51,006 nucleotides of DNA from Clostridia bacterium (GCA_021204625.1 JAJPZA010000141.1:1-51006); one strand, 5' to 3'; counted from the stretch's first letter, positions 40,636 to 50,640 are shown. Notes: a model not told the origin generated them from the letters alone. Made by a program: numbers and translations.

Positions 40636-41076
40636 ATGATGAAAGTTGCTATCAAGAAGCTCTCAGACAACGCAACGGTTCCCACGTACGGCAGCGAGTT
40701 CGCGGCCGGCGCGGACCTCTATTCCGCAGCAGGCGGGCCGGTTGAAATCCCGGCTCATGAGACCCGTGTCATTCCCACAGGAATAGCGGTGGAGCTGCCC
40801 GTAGGATACGCAGGGCTCATATATGCCCGTTCCGGGCTTGCCACAAAGCGCGGCCTTGCTCCCGCCAACAAAGTGGGGGTTGTGGACTGCGACTATCGCG
40901 GGGAAGTGAAGGTTGCCCTTCACAACCATTCCGGCGTTACCCAGACCATAGCGGCCGGAGAGCGCATCGCCCAGTTCATCATAACCCCGTACATAACGGC
41001 ACAGTTCGTAGTCTGCGACGAGCTTTCGGACACCGCCCGCGGCGAGGGCGGCTTCGGCTCCACGGGCACGAAGTAA
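40636..41076 (+). CDS. dut: dUTP diphosphatase (trimeric dUTPase)
   Basis: A 146-residue trimeric dUTPase that hydrolyses dUTP to dUMP, keeping uracil out of DNA and feeding thymidylate synthesis. All five motifs are present: AAGADLYSA, PTGIAVELP with YARSGLATKRGL, GVVDCDYRGEVKVAL, GERIAQFI and the C-terminal GEGGFGSTGTK arm. AGGAG precedes tandem ATGs at 40636 and 40639, either of which may be used. Its place after nrdDG joins dNTP production to dUTP clearance. Confidence 0.96.
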   Translation: MMKVAIKKLSDNATVPTYGSEFAAGADLYSAAGGPVEIPAHETRVIPTGIAVELPVGYAGLIYARSGLATKRGLAPANKVGVVDCDYRGEVKVALHNHSGVTQTIAAGERIAQFIITPYITAQFVVCDELSDTARGEGGFGSTGTK

Positions 41077-41167
41077 CCGCCTCCGGTCCACGCAGGTCAG
41101 CTGCGCATATGTCTCATTTTCCGGGCTTTTTGCGCCCTGGGCCGGTGTTTCAATTAAATCTGCATGC

Positions 41168-41199
41168 AAAGGCCTCTCGCATCCGTGCGGGGGGCTTTT
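41168..41199 (+). terminator. Terminator of the nrd-dut cluster
   Basis: AAAGGCCTCTCGCA (41168-41181) pairs with TGCGGGGGGCTTTT (41186-41199) with one bulge and wobbles. Confidence 0.6.
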
Positions 41200-41215
41200 A
41201 CGTACAGCGGGGCGC

Positions 41216-41242
41216 AAAAAAAGGCCCGCCTTTCGGCAGCCT
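41216..41242 (-). terminator. Terminator of the minus-strand small membrane protein gene
   Basis: Read on the minus strand, GGCTGCC-gaaa-GGCGGGCC is followed by seven T (41222-41216). Confidence 0.65.
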
Positions 41243-41364
41243 CTTTCTGACAATTCTTTGTGTCTGTTGTATAGGCGTTTCTGTCCGGCAGGCGGCGTCC
41301 GTCCGCCGCGCGCAGTTTGCGGCCCGTGCGTGCTGCAAAAGGGAATTCCGCGGGTCTGGATTGG

Positions 41365-41619
41365 TCAGTCGCTGCTGATGGTGACGGTATCGGGCTTAAG
41401 CCAGTGTGAATACTCGTCACTTGTGGCCATAAGCATAAGTATGCCTGCGACTATGCCGAAAACATGTCCGCCGAAAAGGATTTCGCACACGCCTATTCCT
41501 ACGCCGCTCTTGCCTCTGTTTATCTTATGCAGCGCGATGCCGCCGAATATAAGCGGCAGGATGTACCAGAATCCCGTAATCATGCCGAATATGATCATTG
41601 CCTTGATTGCTGTTTTCAT
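41365..41619 (-). CDS. Small membrane protein of unknown function
   Basis: An 84-residue protein with two membrane helices (about residues 6-27 and 45-66: IIFGMITGFWYILPLIFGGI and ICEILFGGHVFGIVAGILML-like) and a short acidic C-terminal tail. The start at 41619 is chosen because GAAGGAG stands 9 nt before it; a longer frame would add 29 charged, unlikely residues. It resembles small DUF4190/TM2-like proteins in size, but I do not recognise a family. It has a terminator (41242-41216), which supports that it is a real gene. Confidence 0.65.
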   Translation of the reverse strand: MKTAIKAMIIFGMITGFWYILPLIFGGIALHKINRGKSGVGIGVCEILFGGHVFGIVAGILMLMATSDEYSHWLKPDTVTISSD

Positions 41620-41706
41620 GTCTTTATGCTCCTTCAGTATATATCGTATGAAGTCAATAAGGATGCGGCCGTCAGGAGCAGCTCTCTCCGATTCACGCCG
41701 GATCAA

Positions 41707-42004
41707 TGCGCAACCCTCAGACCTGCCGTTTTTGCCGGATGCCGCTGTTTAAGGCCGCATCCATTTGACACCGTCATTTTGGCCTGCAGGCGGCTAAAAA
41801 ACCAATGCAGGCCTCTCGTTTGTCCCGAAACGCCACTCAAATAGAAGATCTTCGGGCGGAACGCGGGCTGCCGTATGCGCCGCATTCAATTATGCGATGC
41901 TCCTGTGCAACCGTCCGGATTATGGAACATATGAGGAGTGCTATTGTTGAAATATTGGCATGCCGGCCTCACGCATCCACGCGTGTGCCTGCATTATGCC
42001 TAAG
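41707..42004. other. Gene-free stretch between the small membrane protein gene and the 42.0-kb terminator
   Basis: No frame with a ribosome site or family resemblance is visible on either strand; a short inverted repeat around GGCCTGCAGGCGG at about 41785 is the only structure noticed. Confidence 0.35.
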
Positions 42005-42034
42005 AAAAAGGCCTGCCGCAGGGGCAGGCCTTTC
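42005..42034 (-). terminator. Terminator on the minus strand after a decayed gene
   Basis: AAAGGCCTGCC (42007-42017) and GGCAGGCCTTT (42023-42033) form a perfect 11-bp stem; on the minus strand it runs into TTTTTC, on the plus strand only into TTTC. Confidence 0.75.
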
Positions 42035-42061
42035 ACGGAACAGATGTGTTTGGCTGTTGTG

Positions 42062-42321
42062 TCATATGATTGGGCCTATCTGGTACACGGGCCCGCCGGT
42101 CTCCGCGGGGCAAATGACTGCGTCTGAGATATGGTGCTTGTGCCCATGGACTCTCTTGGCAATCTCATTGTACATAACCGTGGAAAGGTCATATCCGGGC
42201 AAGCCATAAACACGATGGATTATCCGGATTTGCCGGGATGGATAAGGGTGGCGGGATTGTCTGCGTTGCGGGCGTCAATCCAGTATCCCTGGCGCCTGCC
42301 TGCAGAAACAGCAAAAATGAA
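42062..42321 (-). pseudogene. Decayed gene of unrecognised family
   Basis: On the minus strand a frame of natural codon use reads VYGLPGYDLSTVMYNEIAKR then VHGHKHHISDAVICPAETGG and PVYQIGPII before TGA (ending at 42062), just before a good terminator. Upstream of it, in another frame, is GRRQGYWIDARNADNPATLI then HPGKSG and a stop. The two pieces look like one protein broken by a frameshift near 42215-42235. There is no intact start. I do not recognise the family; the plus-strand frames over the same span look less natural. Confidence 0.4.
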
Positions 42322-42397
42322 GGCTGAAACGGAAAAACAGTTTAATTGACATATCCTGCATATGTGCCGTATTTCACGCAAGTTTAACATTAAAATC

Positions 42398-42426
42398 TTG
42401 ACGGTTTTTGCGTTGAAGTGTATACT
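42398..42426 (+). promoter_or_regulatory. Promoter of the ROK kinase gene
   Basis: TTGACG (42398-42403), 17-bp spacer, TATACT (42421-42426). Confidence 0.8.
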
Positions 42427-42486
42427 TGTGCTATATAATAAGGAAGTGTGCGCTCCGGATCGGAAGGCATGCGCAGGAGGGAGAAT

Positions 42487-43425
42487 ATGTCACTTTATAT
42501 GGGCCTGGATATAGGCGGAACAACCATAAAGGGCATCGTTATGGATGAGATGGGCAATGTTTCCGCGGAAGACAGCATCCCTACCGAATGCGGAGAAAAG
42601 CTTGCGGACTGCTGCATAGAGATAGCGGACCGGCTGCTCTGCGCCGCAGGGAAAGTGTCCTCGGACCTTGCAGCCGTCGGCGTGGACTGCCCGGGAATGA
42701 TAGACAGCCAGCACGGAAAGGTGGTTTTCGCCGGAAACCTTCAGCTCAAGGACTATCCCCTTGCAAAGCTCATCAGGCAGAAGCTGGGCGGAGTCAAGGT
42801 GCGCATATGCAATGACGCCAATGCGGCGGCCTTGGGCGAGGCAAGGTTCGGAGCCGGAAAGGGGTACCGCAACAGCGTGCTCGTGACTTTGGGAACCGGA
42901 ATAGGAGGCGGAATAGTCATAGACGGAAAGCTCTTCGAGGGCTTCAAGTCAGCGGGCGCAGAAATAGGGCACATGGTCATAGAAAAGGACGGCATTCCCT
43001 GCACTTGCGGCAGAAAGGGATGCTTTGAAAGGTACGCCTCGGCCAGGGCTTTGGAGATTAAGACCAGACAGGTCATGGCGGACGACACGGCAACGGCCAT
43101 GTGGAAGACGTACACGGAGAAGACGGCTACTGCAAAGACTCCGTTCGAGTACATGGACACGGACGAGACGGCCAGAAAGATTGTGGACTGGTACCTTAAT
43201 AACCTGGCGTGCGGATGCGTGAATCTTGCGAACATCTTCCGTCCTGAGGTCATCATGATAGGCGGAGGAGTGGCTGCCCAGGGCTCAAGGCTCATAGACC
43301 CTCTCCAGAAGCTTGTGGACGCGGAGCTTTTCGGCGGCGGGGATTACGCCCCCGTGAAAGTCTGCGTGGCTTCCCTTGGCCCCAAGGCCGGGGAATACGG
43401 CGCCATAGCCCTGGCGCTGAGATAA
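42487..43425 (+). CDS. ROK-family sugar kinase (glucokinase-like)
   Basis: A 312-residue ROK kinase, expected to phosphorylate glucose or a related sugar in the cytoplasm. Seen: ATP-binding LDIGGTTIKG (residues 7-16), CNDANAAALGEARFGAG near 112-128, the GTGIGGGIVIDGKLFEG loop near 138-154, the catalytic/substrate AGAEIGHMVIEKDG, and the zinc signature CTCGRKGCFERYAS with cysteines at 172, 174 and 179. ATG 42487 has GGAGGG just upstream; a longer frame from 42448 would overlap that site. It is a single-gene unit with its own promoter. The exact sugar is not shown. Confidence 0.9.
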   Translation: MSLYMGLDIGGTTIKGIVMDEMGNVSAEDSIPTECGEKLADCCIEIADRLLCAAGKVSSDLAAVGVDCPGMIDSQHGKVVFAGNLQLKDYPLAKLIRQKLGGVKVRICNDANAAALGEARFGAGKGYRNSVLVTLGTGIGGGIVIDGKLFEGFKSAGAEIGHMVIEKDGIPCTCGRKGCFERYASARALEIKTRQVMADDTATAMWKTYTEKTATAKTPFEYMDTDETARKIVDWYLNNLACGCVNLANIFRPEVIMIGGGVAAQGSRLIDPLQKLVDAELFGGGDYAPVKVCVASLGPKAGEYGAIALALR

Positions 43426-43554
43426 GCCCTGCCGGCCGCGCGTGGCGCTGGCAAAGGGCTTGAACTGAATATTGAATATGTAATGCAGAAAAAGTGGGGA
43501 AGCGCCTGATTTTTGGTGTGCCGGCGCGGATGACAAAGGGAGAATGTCTGTATC

Positions 43555-44163
43555 ATGAAGGAAATTCCTGTAACAAGCCTGCAGAGACTTCCGATTTATC
43601 TCAACTATCTCAAGACCCTGGATGACGACATCGTGAACATCTCGTCCAAGGCCATAGCGGATGCCTTGAACATGGGCGAAGTGCTGGTCCGCAAGGATCT
43701 GGCGTACACGCCCGCCACCGGCAAGACAAGGGTCGGGTACAACCGCAAGGAGCTTATTGCCGCCATTGAGGAATATCTGGGGTGCAACAGCAAGAAGAAC
43801 GCCGTCATATTCGGGGCCGGAGGCCTCGGGCGCGCGCTTCTCGCGTACCAGGGCTTCAAGAATTACGGCATAGATATCGTGGCTGCTTTTGACACGGATT
43901 CCAAGAAATGCGGCCGCATTGCCGGAAAGCCCATAATAAACTACTCATACGCAAAGGAAGGCATCCGCAAGACGGGGGCCTGTCTTGCAATCATAGCCAC
44001 ACCTGCCTCGGCAGCGCAGGAAGTGGCGGACCTGCTGGTAAGCTGCGGGGTGAAGGCCATTCTCAATTTCGCGCCCATTCTTCTGTCCGTTCCGGACACC
44101 TGCGTTGTGCGCAACATGGACGTGGCCGCAAACCTTGCCATCCTTTCCAGCTATTTAGCCTAG
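43555..44163 (+). CDS. rex: Redox-sensing transcriptional repressor Rex
   Basis: A 202-residue Rex repressor that senses the NADH/NAD+ ratio. Residues 1-80 are the winged helix (TSLQRLPIYLNYLKTLDDDI, ISSKAIADALNMGEVLVRKD); the Rossmann domain begins at NAVIFGAGGLGRALL near 82 and includes AFDTDSKKCG and IIATPASAAQEVADLLV; the domain-swapped C-terminal helix follows ILNFAPILLSVP. Length is usual. In Clostridia Rex controls fermentation and hydrogenase genes. The ribosome site AGGGAG lies 13 nt before the ATG, a long spacing. Confidence 0.95.
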   Translation: MKEIPVTSLQRLPIYLNYLKTLDDDIVNISSKAIADALNMGEVLVRKDLAYTPATGKTRVGYNRKELIAAIEEYLGCNSKKNAVIFGAGGLGRALLAYQGFKNYGIDIVAAFDTDSKKCGRIAGKPIINYSYAKEGIRKTGACLAIIATPASAAQEVADLLVSCGVKAILNFAPILLSVPDTCVVRNMDVAANLAILSSYLA

Positions 44164-44236
44164 CCCGCAAAAGGGCCCGCGCTTTGGCAGGGCCGCGAAG
44201 GCGGGCTCATGAAACCCGGTCCCTGAAGGAAGATCC

Positions 44237-44560
44237 ATGAAGAAACCCGTGGATGAAGACAAGCTCAACATACGCGCCAAGAGGGTGCTAAGGTCTCTCC
44301 AGGCCTTTGTCATAGCCACAATAGCCCTTGTGGTTATTCTTCTCATAACGCTTCTTTCCCTGTACTCATCCGGATTGCTCAGCGAAGACTCCCCCGTATG
44401 GGGCGTCAACCTGCTCATTGCAATCTGCTGCGCGGCCGTTGCGGTGGTAGTGGGTCTTTTCGTCTCGGGCGTCTGGGCGGCCATCCTTTCCGGAAGGCTG
44501 AGAAAGATCCGCGAGGCGAGGGCGAAGGCGGCAGAGGCTCAGAGAAGAGCCGGGAAATAA
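44237..44560 (+). CDS. Small membrane protein of unknown function
   Basis: A 107-residue protein with two membrane helices (about residues 19-40, FVIATIALVVILLITLLSLY, and 56-80, GVNLLIAICCAAVAVVVGLF) and a basic/alanine-rich C-terminal tail (RLRKIREARAKAAEAQRRAGK), likely cytosolic. GAAGGA precedes ATG 44237, 73 bp after rex. No family is recognised. It may be co-transcribed with rex. Confidence 0.72.
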   Translation: MKKPVDEDKLNIRAKRVLRSLQAFVIATIALVVILLITLLSLYSSGLLSEDSPVWGVNLLIAICCAAVAVVVGLFVSGVWAAILSGRLRKIREARAKAAEAQRRAGK

Positions 44561-44643
44561 AGATAAAGATTTTTATGACGGATCCGTTCATAAAGCGGGT
44601 CCTTTAACATAATAAACCATAGCTGCATTTGAGAACAGCAAAC

Positions 44644-44663
44644 AGAGCATAATAGAGCATAAT
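44644..44663. repeat. Tandem repeat, 2 x 10 bp (AGAGCATAAT)
   Basis: Two exact adjacent copies directly before the RND gene; each holds a CATAAT that could serve as a -10 box, though no -35 at 17 bp is clear. Confidence 0.5.
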
Positions 44664-44683
44664 TAGGAGAAGGGGGATTACGA

Positions 44684-47600
44684 TTGAAAAAGTTCTTTGG
44701 GTTCATAATCAGGCAATCCGTCGCCATCGTCCTTATAGTGGTTTTGGTCTTGGCTCTGGGCGTATACTGCACCATGCAGATGCCCATCAATCTTCTGCCG
44801 GACATAGAGATACCTATGGTATGCGTGCAGGTAATCTATGTCGGAGCCAACGCGCAGTCCGCCGAAACGGACGTCACTGAGCCTCTCGAGGAGGGGCTTT
44901 CCGCCATATCCGGCGTCACGTCCGTGGACAGCTATTCATACGACAACCTCTCGGCCGTAGTCCTTTCCTTTGACTACGGCACCGACACGTCCGAGAAGAA
45001 GACCGAGATCCAGTCCAAACTCTCATCCATATCCCTTCCGGATGACGTCATAACCTCAGTATACGACATAGACCTCAACTCCGAGGCCCTCGCCACGCTT
45101 TCCGTTACTTCCGACAAGAGCGAGACCGGAGACGAGATGGAGAACCTGGAGTACGCGTATGAGGCGGCCCAGGAGCTCTCCAGCAAAATATCCGCCATAG
45201 ACGGCGTCGAATCCGTGGACATCAAGGGCGGAGCGGACTATTCATACTTAATCCAGCCGTACGGCGGCCTGGAGCTCATCTCCCCGCTCATCGTGGAGGC
45301 CTTCTCATACGGCGATTATGACCTGCCCTTAGGCAGCGTGACCGAAGATGACCTTTCCGTCCAGATCCGCAATACCACAGACGTCACCACTTACGATGAC
45401 ATAGCCAACATGCCCGTGACCCTGCCCTCAAGCATGGTCACTCTTCTCCAGACCGTTTACAATCAGATAGACAGCACCCTTAAATCATCCTCTTCAATGC
45501 TCAGATTGCTGGGCTACAGCTATCCGGATGACATAGAGCAGATACTGCAGAACTCAACCATAAACAGCATAATCCACAGCGGCATCCAGAGCGCTCTGGC
45601 CAACCCGGATGACCCTGATGCCATAACGGATTTTTCGGACGAGCTGCTGCATTTCATAATGGTTGACGCGGACTTCGACAGCCTTACGTCGGACGGCGGC
45701 ATGACAGTCCACGTCTCGGACATAGCGACGATAACGGATGAGGAGACCTTCTCATCATACGTATATTATTCGGACGGCACGTTCAGCCTTATCCACGGCA
45801 CGGTCATTGAAGTGTACAAGTCCAACGGCGCCAATTCGGCGGCCGTGGTTGAGAGCGTGAAGGACATCTACAATGATTACGTGTCATCGGACGGCGCGGC
45901 GTACGGGGCCAAAGTGCAGCTGCTGGATGACCAGTCCGAGTTCATTTCATCCAGCATCAACAACGTGCTCATAAGCATGGTCATAGGCGCGGTCCTGGCC
46001 GTTATAGTCATATTCCTGTTCCTCAAGAAAGTGCGCACGTCCCTTATCATTGCCATCACGATGCCCCTTTCCGTGCTGGCCGCCCTCATGTGCCTGTACA
46101 TCATGGGCATAACGCTGAACATGGTGTCGCTTGGCGGCCTGGCGGTAGGCATAGGAATGCTGGTGGATAACTCAATAGTCATCATAGAGAGCATCTCGAT
46201 TCATAGAGACAAGGGAAAGAACGCGTACCGCGCCGCCGTGGACGGCACCACGGAAGTCGGCGGAGCACTTTTCGGATCCACGCTCACAACCATCTGCGTG
46301 TTCATTCCCATCATATTCACGGGCGGACTTACAGCCGAGATATTCGTGGACCTCGCATGGGCCGTGATTTTCTCGCTGGGCTTCTCGTTCATAATAGCGG
46401 TGACCGTAATCCCTGCACTGTATGTCCTGTTCTCGGGACAGAGGCGCAGGCTCCTCAACGGCGGCAAGCCGGCCCGCGAGCTTGCCCTTGCCGGCAAGAC
46501 TCCTTATGACAAGGCTCCCGCGGAGGCGGAGGGTGACACATTCGGCGGCACATCATATGCAGGCGAGGCCGAGGATGGAATGCATGCAGAGGCTGTTTTG
46601 GCCGGCGCAGGCGCGGCAGCGGTTCTTGCGGACAGCACGCCTTCCGGGGATTCCGGTTCTTCCCTGTCCGGCTCTCCCGTATCCGGCGGCCCTGCGGACG
46701 GCTCCGGAGAGGACGGCTCCGGCAAGGGCAGGAAGGGCAAAAACGGCAAGGAGAAGAAGAGTCACAGGTTCGTGGAATGGTTCCGCAAGCCCAATTTCAT
46801 GACGCCGATAACCAGTTTCTACGGCAGGATTCTGCCGGCCGTGCTTAACAAGAAGCTTATTACCATAATAGTGGCCATCGTAATCTTCGGAGCCAGCATA
46901 GGCCTGCTGTTCCTGACCGGAATGGAGTTCCTGCCTTCGATAGACAAGGGCCAGATTGAGATCAACATGAGCTATCCCGCGACCGCCCAGCTGGACGAGA
47001 AGCAGGAGGACGTATACGCATTCGCGAACATCGTTTCGGAAAATGTGGACAACATAGACTATGTGTCCGTAAACATCGGCAAGAACGGCCTTCTGGCCCT
47101 CACGGACACAGGCATCATAACAGTCCAGCTCACCACAACCAAAAAAACCAGCAGGGTTGTCACCCGGATCCGTGAGCTTGCCCAGGAGTCCAAGGCAAAC
47201 GGAGCAATCACCGGCACAGTGACCGTAAAGGAAGTGGACGGCGTCGTAGCATCCCTCACGTCCGGCATGAGCGACCTCTCCGTAACAATAGTCGGAGACG
47301 ACGGGGACACCCTCAACGAGATTGCGGCCAAGGTGGAAGAGGAGCTTGTTCTCAACGGCTTCGATGACGTGACGGACAGCGCAGCGGACGCGTCCTATGA
47401 ATACAACCTTACTTTCGACCGCTACAAGATGGAGAGCCTGGGCCTGGACTACAGCACCCTGATTCTGACCCTCCGCATAGGCATAGCATCCTACACGGCC
47501 TGCAGCGTGACCATAGACGGCATTGACCGCGACATCGATGTCCAGTTCAACAGCGACGCGATTGTGGACAAGACAACGCTCCTGAATTTCGTTGTGGGAT

Positions 47601-48679
47601 ACAGCACTGCAACCGATCCGGACGGCAATATTACCGGAGCAAGCCCCATACATCTCAAGGATATCCTCGTGGAAGCCACGGATGACGACGGCAACATCAT
47701 AATGGATGATGATGATCCGACCCAGCCCGCATACATCGTAAAGACTGAGACGGCCGCATGCATACGCCGCACCAACGGCCAGCAGATGATCTCCGTATCC
47801 GCAAGCAAGAACAGCACGGACACAGGCTCCGCAAGCACCGAGATGCAGAACATAGCGAAGAAAGTGCTCAAGGATTATGACGGCTATTCGTTCGAGGTAA
47901 GCGGCATAGCAAGCTATCTCACGGACGCGTTCACCGGCCTCATTGTGGCCCTCATCATTTCCCTGTTCCTGCTGTACGCCGTGATGGCCATACAGTTCTC
48001 GTCCGGAATAAAGCCTCTCATAATAATGGCTTCCATACCGTTCAGCTTCACGGGCGGATTCCTGTTCCTGGTCATGACGGGCACCAGCCTGAACGTAGTC
48101 TCGTTCATAGGCCTCATAATGCTCATGGGCGTAATCGTCAACAACGCCATAGTCATGCTTGAAAAGATCAAGCAGCTTCATGAATCGGGCATGCAGCACT
48201 ACTTTGCGGTGCAGGAGGCGTGCAAGACAAGGCTCCGTCCCATCCTCATGACAACGCTCACAACCATTCTGGCCCTCATTCCCATCGCCATAGGCATCGG
48301 CCAGGGAAGCGAGCTCATGCAGCCGCTCGGAATAGTTGTAATAGGCGGCCTTCTCATAGGCACCATAGTAACCCTCGTTCTCACGCCCACAATATACTGC
48401 GCCGTGCACCGTCTCTCCAAACAGTATCCCGAAGGCAAGAAAGCCGCAAAGCTTGCAGCCGCAGCTGCGGCCGCAGCTGCGGCCGATAAGGCTGACGCCC
48501 CCTTCGCCGAAATGGACGGAGATGCAGCCTCCGCTCCCGCAGACCTCTCTGTTTCCGCAGAATACGCTGAGACGCCCGCAGACAGTCCTGAAGTAATTAC
48601 CAGCACAGAGCCTGGCAGTTCTGCCCAGGCTCTGGAAGAGCCCGCAAAGCCAGCAGAGGGCGAGGACAAACCATCATGA
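44684..48679 (+). CDS. RND-family efflux transporter with an unusual cytoplasmic linker and tail
   Basis: A 1,331-residue RND (AcrB/HAE-like) transporter. N-terminal TM helix (about residues 8-28), first periplasmic-type domain, then TM2-6 with the proton-relay helix segment [21 protein letters not shown] near 485-505. The second half repeats this ([22 protein letters not shown] near 1140-1160). Between the halves (about residues 590-700) lies a Gly/Ser/Ala/acidic low-complexity linker, and the last 90 residues are Ala- and acid-rich (two [12 protein letters not shown] runs). Start is TTG 44684, with AGAAGGGGG upstream. No membrane-fusion partner is adjacent, as is usual in Gram-positives. 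It overlaps kptA by ATGA. Substrate unknown. Confidence 0.9.
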   Translation: MKKFFGFIIRQSVAIVLIVVLVLALGVYCTMQMPINLLPDIEIPMVCVQVIYVGANAQSAETDVTEPLEEGLSAISGVTSVDSYSYDNLSAVVLSFDYGTDTSEKKTEIQSKLSSISLPDDVITSVYDIDLNSEALATLSVTSDKSETGDEMENLEYAYEAAQELSSKISAIDGVESVDIKGGADYSYLIQPYGGLELISPLIVEAFSYGDYDLPLGSVTEDDLSVQIRNTTDVTTYDDIANMPVTLPSSMVTLLQTVYNQIDSTLKSSSSMLRLLGYSYPDDIEQILQNSTINSIIHSGIQSALANPDDPDAITDFSDELLHFIMVDADFDSLTSDGGMTVHVSDIATITDEETFSSYVYYSDGTFSLIHGTVIEVYKSNGANSAAVVESVKDIYNDYVSSDGAAYGAKVQLLDDQSEFISSSINNVLISMVIGAVLAVIVIFLFLKKVRTSLIIAITMPLSVLAALMCLYIMGITLNMVSLGGLAVGIGMLVDNSIVIIESISIHRDKGKNAYRAAVDGTTEVGGALFGSTLTTICVFIPIIFTGGLTAEIFVDLAWAVIFSLGFSFIIAVTVIPALYVLFSGQRRRLLNGGKPARELALAGKTPYDKAPAEAEGDTFGGTSYAGEAEDGMHAEAVLAGAGAAAVLADSTPSGDSGSSLSGSPVSGGPADGSGEDGSGKGRKGKNGKEKKSHRFVEWFRKPNFMTPITSFYGRILPAVLNKKLITIIVAIVIFGASIGLLFLTGMEFLPSIDKGQIEINMSYPATAQLDEKQEDVYAFANIVSENVDNIDYVSVNIGKNGLLALTDTGIITVQLTTTKKTSRVVTRIRELAQESKANGAITGTVTVKEVDGVVASLTSGMSDLSVTIVGDDGDTLNEIAAKVEEELVLNGFDDVTDSAADASYEYNLTFDRYKMESLGLDYSTLILTLRIGIASYTACSVTIDGIDRDIDVQFNSDAIVDKTTLLNFVVGYSTATDPDGNITGASPIHLKDILVEATDDDGNIIMDDDDPTQPAYIVKTETAACIRRTNGQQMISVSASKNSTDTGSASTEMQNIAKKVLKDYDGYSFEVSGIASYLTDAFTGLIVALIISLFLLYAVMAIQFSSGIKPLIIMASIPFSFTGGFLFLVMTGTSLNVVSFIGLIMLMGVIVNNAIVMLEKIKQLHESGMQHYFAVQEACKTRLRPILMTTLTTILALIPIAIGIGQGSELMQPLGIVVIGGLLIGTIVTLVLTPTIYCAVHRLSKQYPEGKKAAKLAAAAAAAAAADKADAPFAEMDGDAASAPADLSVSAEYAETPADSPEVITSTEPGSSAQALEEPAKPAEGEDKPS

Positions 48680-49212
48680 CATTGAACGAAACAAGCAAGT
48701 TCATAGCGCTTATACTGCGTCATAAGCCGGAGGTCATAGGCATCCGGCTGGATGAGCACGGCTGGGCCAATGTGGACGAGCTTATTGCCGGCATCAACAG
48801 AAAAACTCCGTTCAATATGGAGATGCTGGAGAAAATCGTCCGCGAGGATGAGAAGACCCGTTACTCGTTCAACGAGGACAAGACCCTCATCCGCGCCAAC
48901 CAGGGGCACTCCATTCCCGTGGACGTGGAGCTGGAAGAGCGCACTCCTCCGGAGATCCTGTACCACGGAACGGGGGAGAAGTACATGTCCTCAATAGACG
49001 CCCAGGGGCTTCTGCCCAAATCCCGCCTGTACGTGCACCTGTCCAAGGACACGGAGACTGCCGTCAAAGTCGGCTCCAGGCACGGCAAAGCCGTGGTATA
49101 CGAGGTTTCAGCCGGAAAAATGGCCAGGGACGGGCTCAAATTCTATCTCTCTGCAAACGGCGTGTGGCTTGCAAAGAGCGTTCCGCCCAAATACCTCAAA
49201 AAACTCAAATAA
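48676..49212 (+). CDS. kptA: RNA 2'-phosphotransferase (Tpt1/KptA family)
   Basis: A 178-residue enzyme that transfers a 2'-phosphate from RNA to NAD+, giving ADP-ribose cyclic phosphate and nicotinamide. Family blocks are complete: [13 protein letters not shown] and [13 protein letters not shown] at the start, [11 protein letters not shown] near 74-84, LYHGTG near 97, [19 protein letters not shown] near 118-136, and [21 protein letters not shown] near the end. In bacteria that lack tRNA splicing its target is uncertain. Its ATG overlaps the transporter stop, so the two are translationally coupled; why is unclear. Two terminators follow. Confidence 0.95.
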   Translation: MTLNETSKFIALILRHKPEVIGIRLDEHGWANVDELIAGINRKTPFNMEMLEKIVREDEKTRYSFNEDKTLIRANQGHSIPVDVELEERTPPEILYHGTGEKYMSSIDAQGLLPKSRLYVHLSKDTETAVKVGSRHGKAVVYEVSAGKMARDGLKFYLSANGVWLAKSVPPKYLKKLK

Positions 49213-49230
49213 GCGACTTATAGCGTTTCC

Positions 49231-49256
49231 AAGGCCCTTTTGCAAAGGGCCTTTTG
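49231..49256 (+). terminator. Terminator of the RND-kptA operon
   Basis: AAGGCCCTTT (49231-49240), loop tgc, AAAGGGCCTT (49244-49253), then tt. Confidence 0.88.
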
Positions 49257-49298
49257 TGCAGTCCGCATATATATTTTATGCATCCCGCACACATTACA

Positions 49299-49323
49299 GG
49301 GCACCCTGGGATGCCCGTTTTTT
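49299..49323 (+). terminator. Second terminator after kptA
   Basis: GGGCA (49299-49303) pairs with TGCCC (49312-49316), followed by gtttttt. Confidence 0.65.
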
Positions 49324-49476
49324 ATGCAATTATGCAATCCCGGCCGCATACCGGTCCAAGGTCGTAAAACCGGCCGTTCAGGAAACATATACAGGCGGTT
49401 CTACTTTAGGTAGAGTGGCTTTTTTGGGCGGTAGATATTTAAAAGTGAAGTGTATAGACATGTTTTTGCCGACTGG
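49324..49476. other. Gene-free spacer before the degV promoter
   Basis: No gene. It includes CGGCCG at both 49340 and 49371 and TCTAC/GTAGA around 49401-49415 followed downstream by tttttt, another possible weak terminator. Confidence 0.35.
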
Positions 49477-49504
49477 TTGACAATTTTCTCCCGGACAATA
49501 TAAT
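49477..49504 (+). promoter_or_regulatory. Promoter of the degV-type gene
   Basis: TTGACA (49477-49482), 16-bp spacer, TATAAT (49499-49504). Confidence 0.8.
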
Positions 49505-49562
49505 GTGTAATTGGAAAACTGCAGCCGCCCTATGGACAGGGCATGGCGCAAGACACATTATA

Positions 49563-49580
49563 TCCGGCATGAATGCCGGA
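49563..49580 (+). promoter_or_regulatory. Hairpin in the degV leader
   Basis: TCCGGCAT-GA-ATGCCGGA, a perfect 8-bp inverted repeat about 9 nt before the GGAG ribosome site. Confidence 0.45.
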
Positions 49581-49601
49581 GCCATACAGGAGATACGTAT
49601 T

Positions 49602-50492
49602 ATGGCAGATTACTTAATCACATGCAGCTCCACATGCGACCTTTCTGCGGAGCATCTGAAGAGCATAGGAGTGCCGTACAACTCATTCCACTACATCATA
49701 GACGGACAGGTGTTCGAGGACGATCTTTTCCAGTCCACGACGAGAGAGGAGTTTTACGGGAAGATAGACGCGGGAGCGCTTCCCACAACGGCGCAGGTGA
49801 CAACGGAAGAAGTCAGGGACTTCCTTGAGCCTTTCCTTAAAGAGGGCAAGGACATCCTTCACATAGAATTCTCATCCGGCCTGTCCGGCGGATGGCAGTC
49901 CGCAAAGGCGGCATGCGAAGAGCTGCAGGCAAAATACCCGGAGAGAAAGGTTCTCGCTGTGGACTCTTTGGCTGCGTCATCCGGCTACGGGCTCCTTGTG
50001 GACAAGGCCGCAGAGCTCAAGGCGGAAGGCAAGAGCATAGAGGAAGTCAGGGACTGGGTTGAGGCCAACAAGCTCCGTCTCAGGCACTGGTTCTTCGCAA
50101 CCAACCTCAAGCACTTGAAGCGCGGCGGCAGGGTTTCCGGCCCTGCGGCAACCATAGGCACCCTTATGAGAATAGTTCCCGTAATGGACGTCAACTCAGA
50201 AGGCAAGCTCATCGTCCGCAAGAAGGTGTTCGGAAAGAATGCCGCAATGAAGGAGCTTGTCACGCAGATGAAGGCCCAGGCGGAGGGCGGAAGCGCCTAC
50301 TGCGGAAAGGTCTTTATCAGCAACTCCATGCTGCAGGAGGAATCCGAGGGCATAGCCAAAAAGATTGAAGAAGCATTCCCTTCAATGAACGGAAAGGTGC
50401 TTGTCAACGACATAGGGCCAGTCATCGGAGCCCACACAGGCCCCGGCACAATCGCCCTGTTCTTCTTCAGTGACACAGAGCGCCAGATTTAA
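49602..50492 (+). CDS. DegV family fatty-acid-binding protein
   Basis: A 296-residue DegV/FakB-type protein. Members bind one fatty acid in a deep pocket and, as FakB, present it to a fatty-acid kinase for phospholipid synthesis. Seen: N-terminal ITCSSTCDLSAEHL, the HIEFSSGLSGGWQSA block near residues 86-100 with the conserved Ser/Gly, AVDSLAASSGYGLLVDKA near 117-134 and FATNLKHLKRGGRVSG near 165-180. The end VIGAHTGPGTIALFFF carries the conserved HTGPG. ATG 49602 has GGAG and avoids 33 unlikely residues of a longer frame from 49503, which overlaps the -10 box. It is a single-gene unit. Confidence 0.93.
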   Translation: MADYLITCSSTCDLSAEHLKSIGVPYNSFHYIIDGQVFEDDLFQSTTREEFYGKIDAGALPTTAQVTTEEVRDFLEPFLKEGKDILHIEFSSGLSGGWQSAKAACEELQAKYPERKVLAVDSLAASSGYGLLVDKAAELKAEGKSIEEVRDWVEANKLRLRHWFFATNLKHLKRGGRVSGPAATIGTLMRIVPVMDVNSEGKLIVRKKVFGKNAAMKELVTQMKAQAEGGSAYCGKVFISNSMLQEESEGIAKKIEEAFPSMNGKVLVNDIGPVIGAHTGPGTIALFFFSDTERQI

Positions 50493-50640
50493 GCGGCGCA
50501 TAACCGGCCGTGCAGGAAGCCATATATGCGGCTTTCAAAGCCGGCCCTTTGCAGCCGGCCTTCAAAAACGGCTGTACAACTCCATAGACAAGCCCGCCAT
50601 GATGAAAGCAGAAAAGAACCTTTGAAGGGGAGATTACGAA

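Noticed and set aside
41805-42349. Plus-strand frames of 134 and 72 codons between the small membrane protein gene and the ROK gene
   Set aside because: They lack ribosome sites, cross a strong terminator, and the minus strand over 42062-42321 has more natural codon use and a matching terminator.
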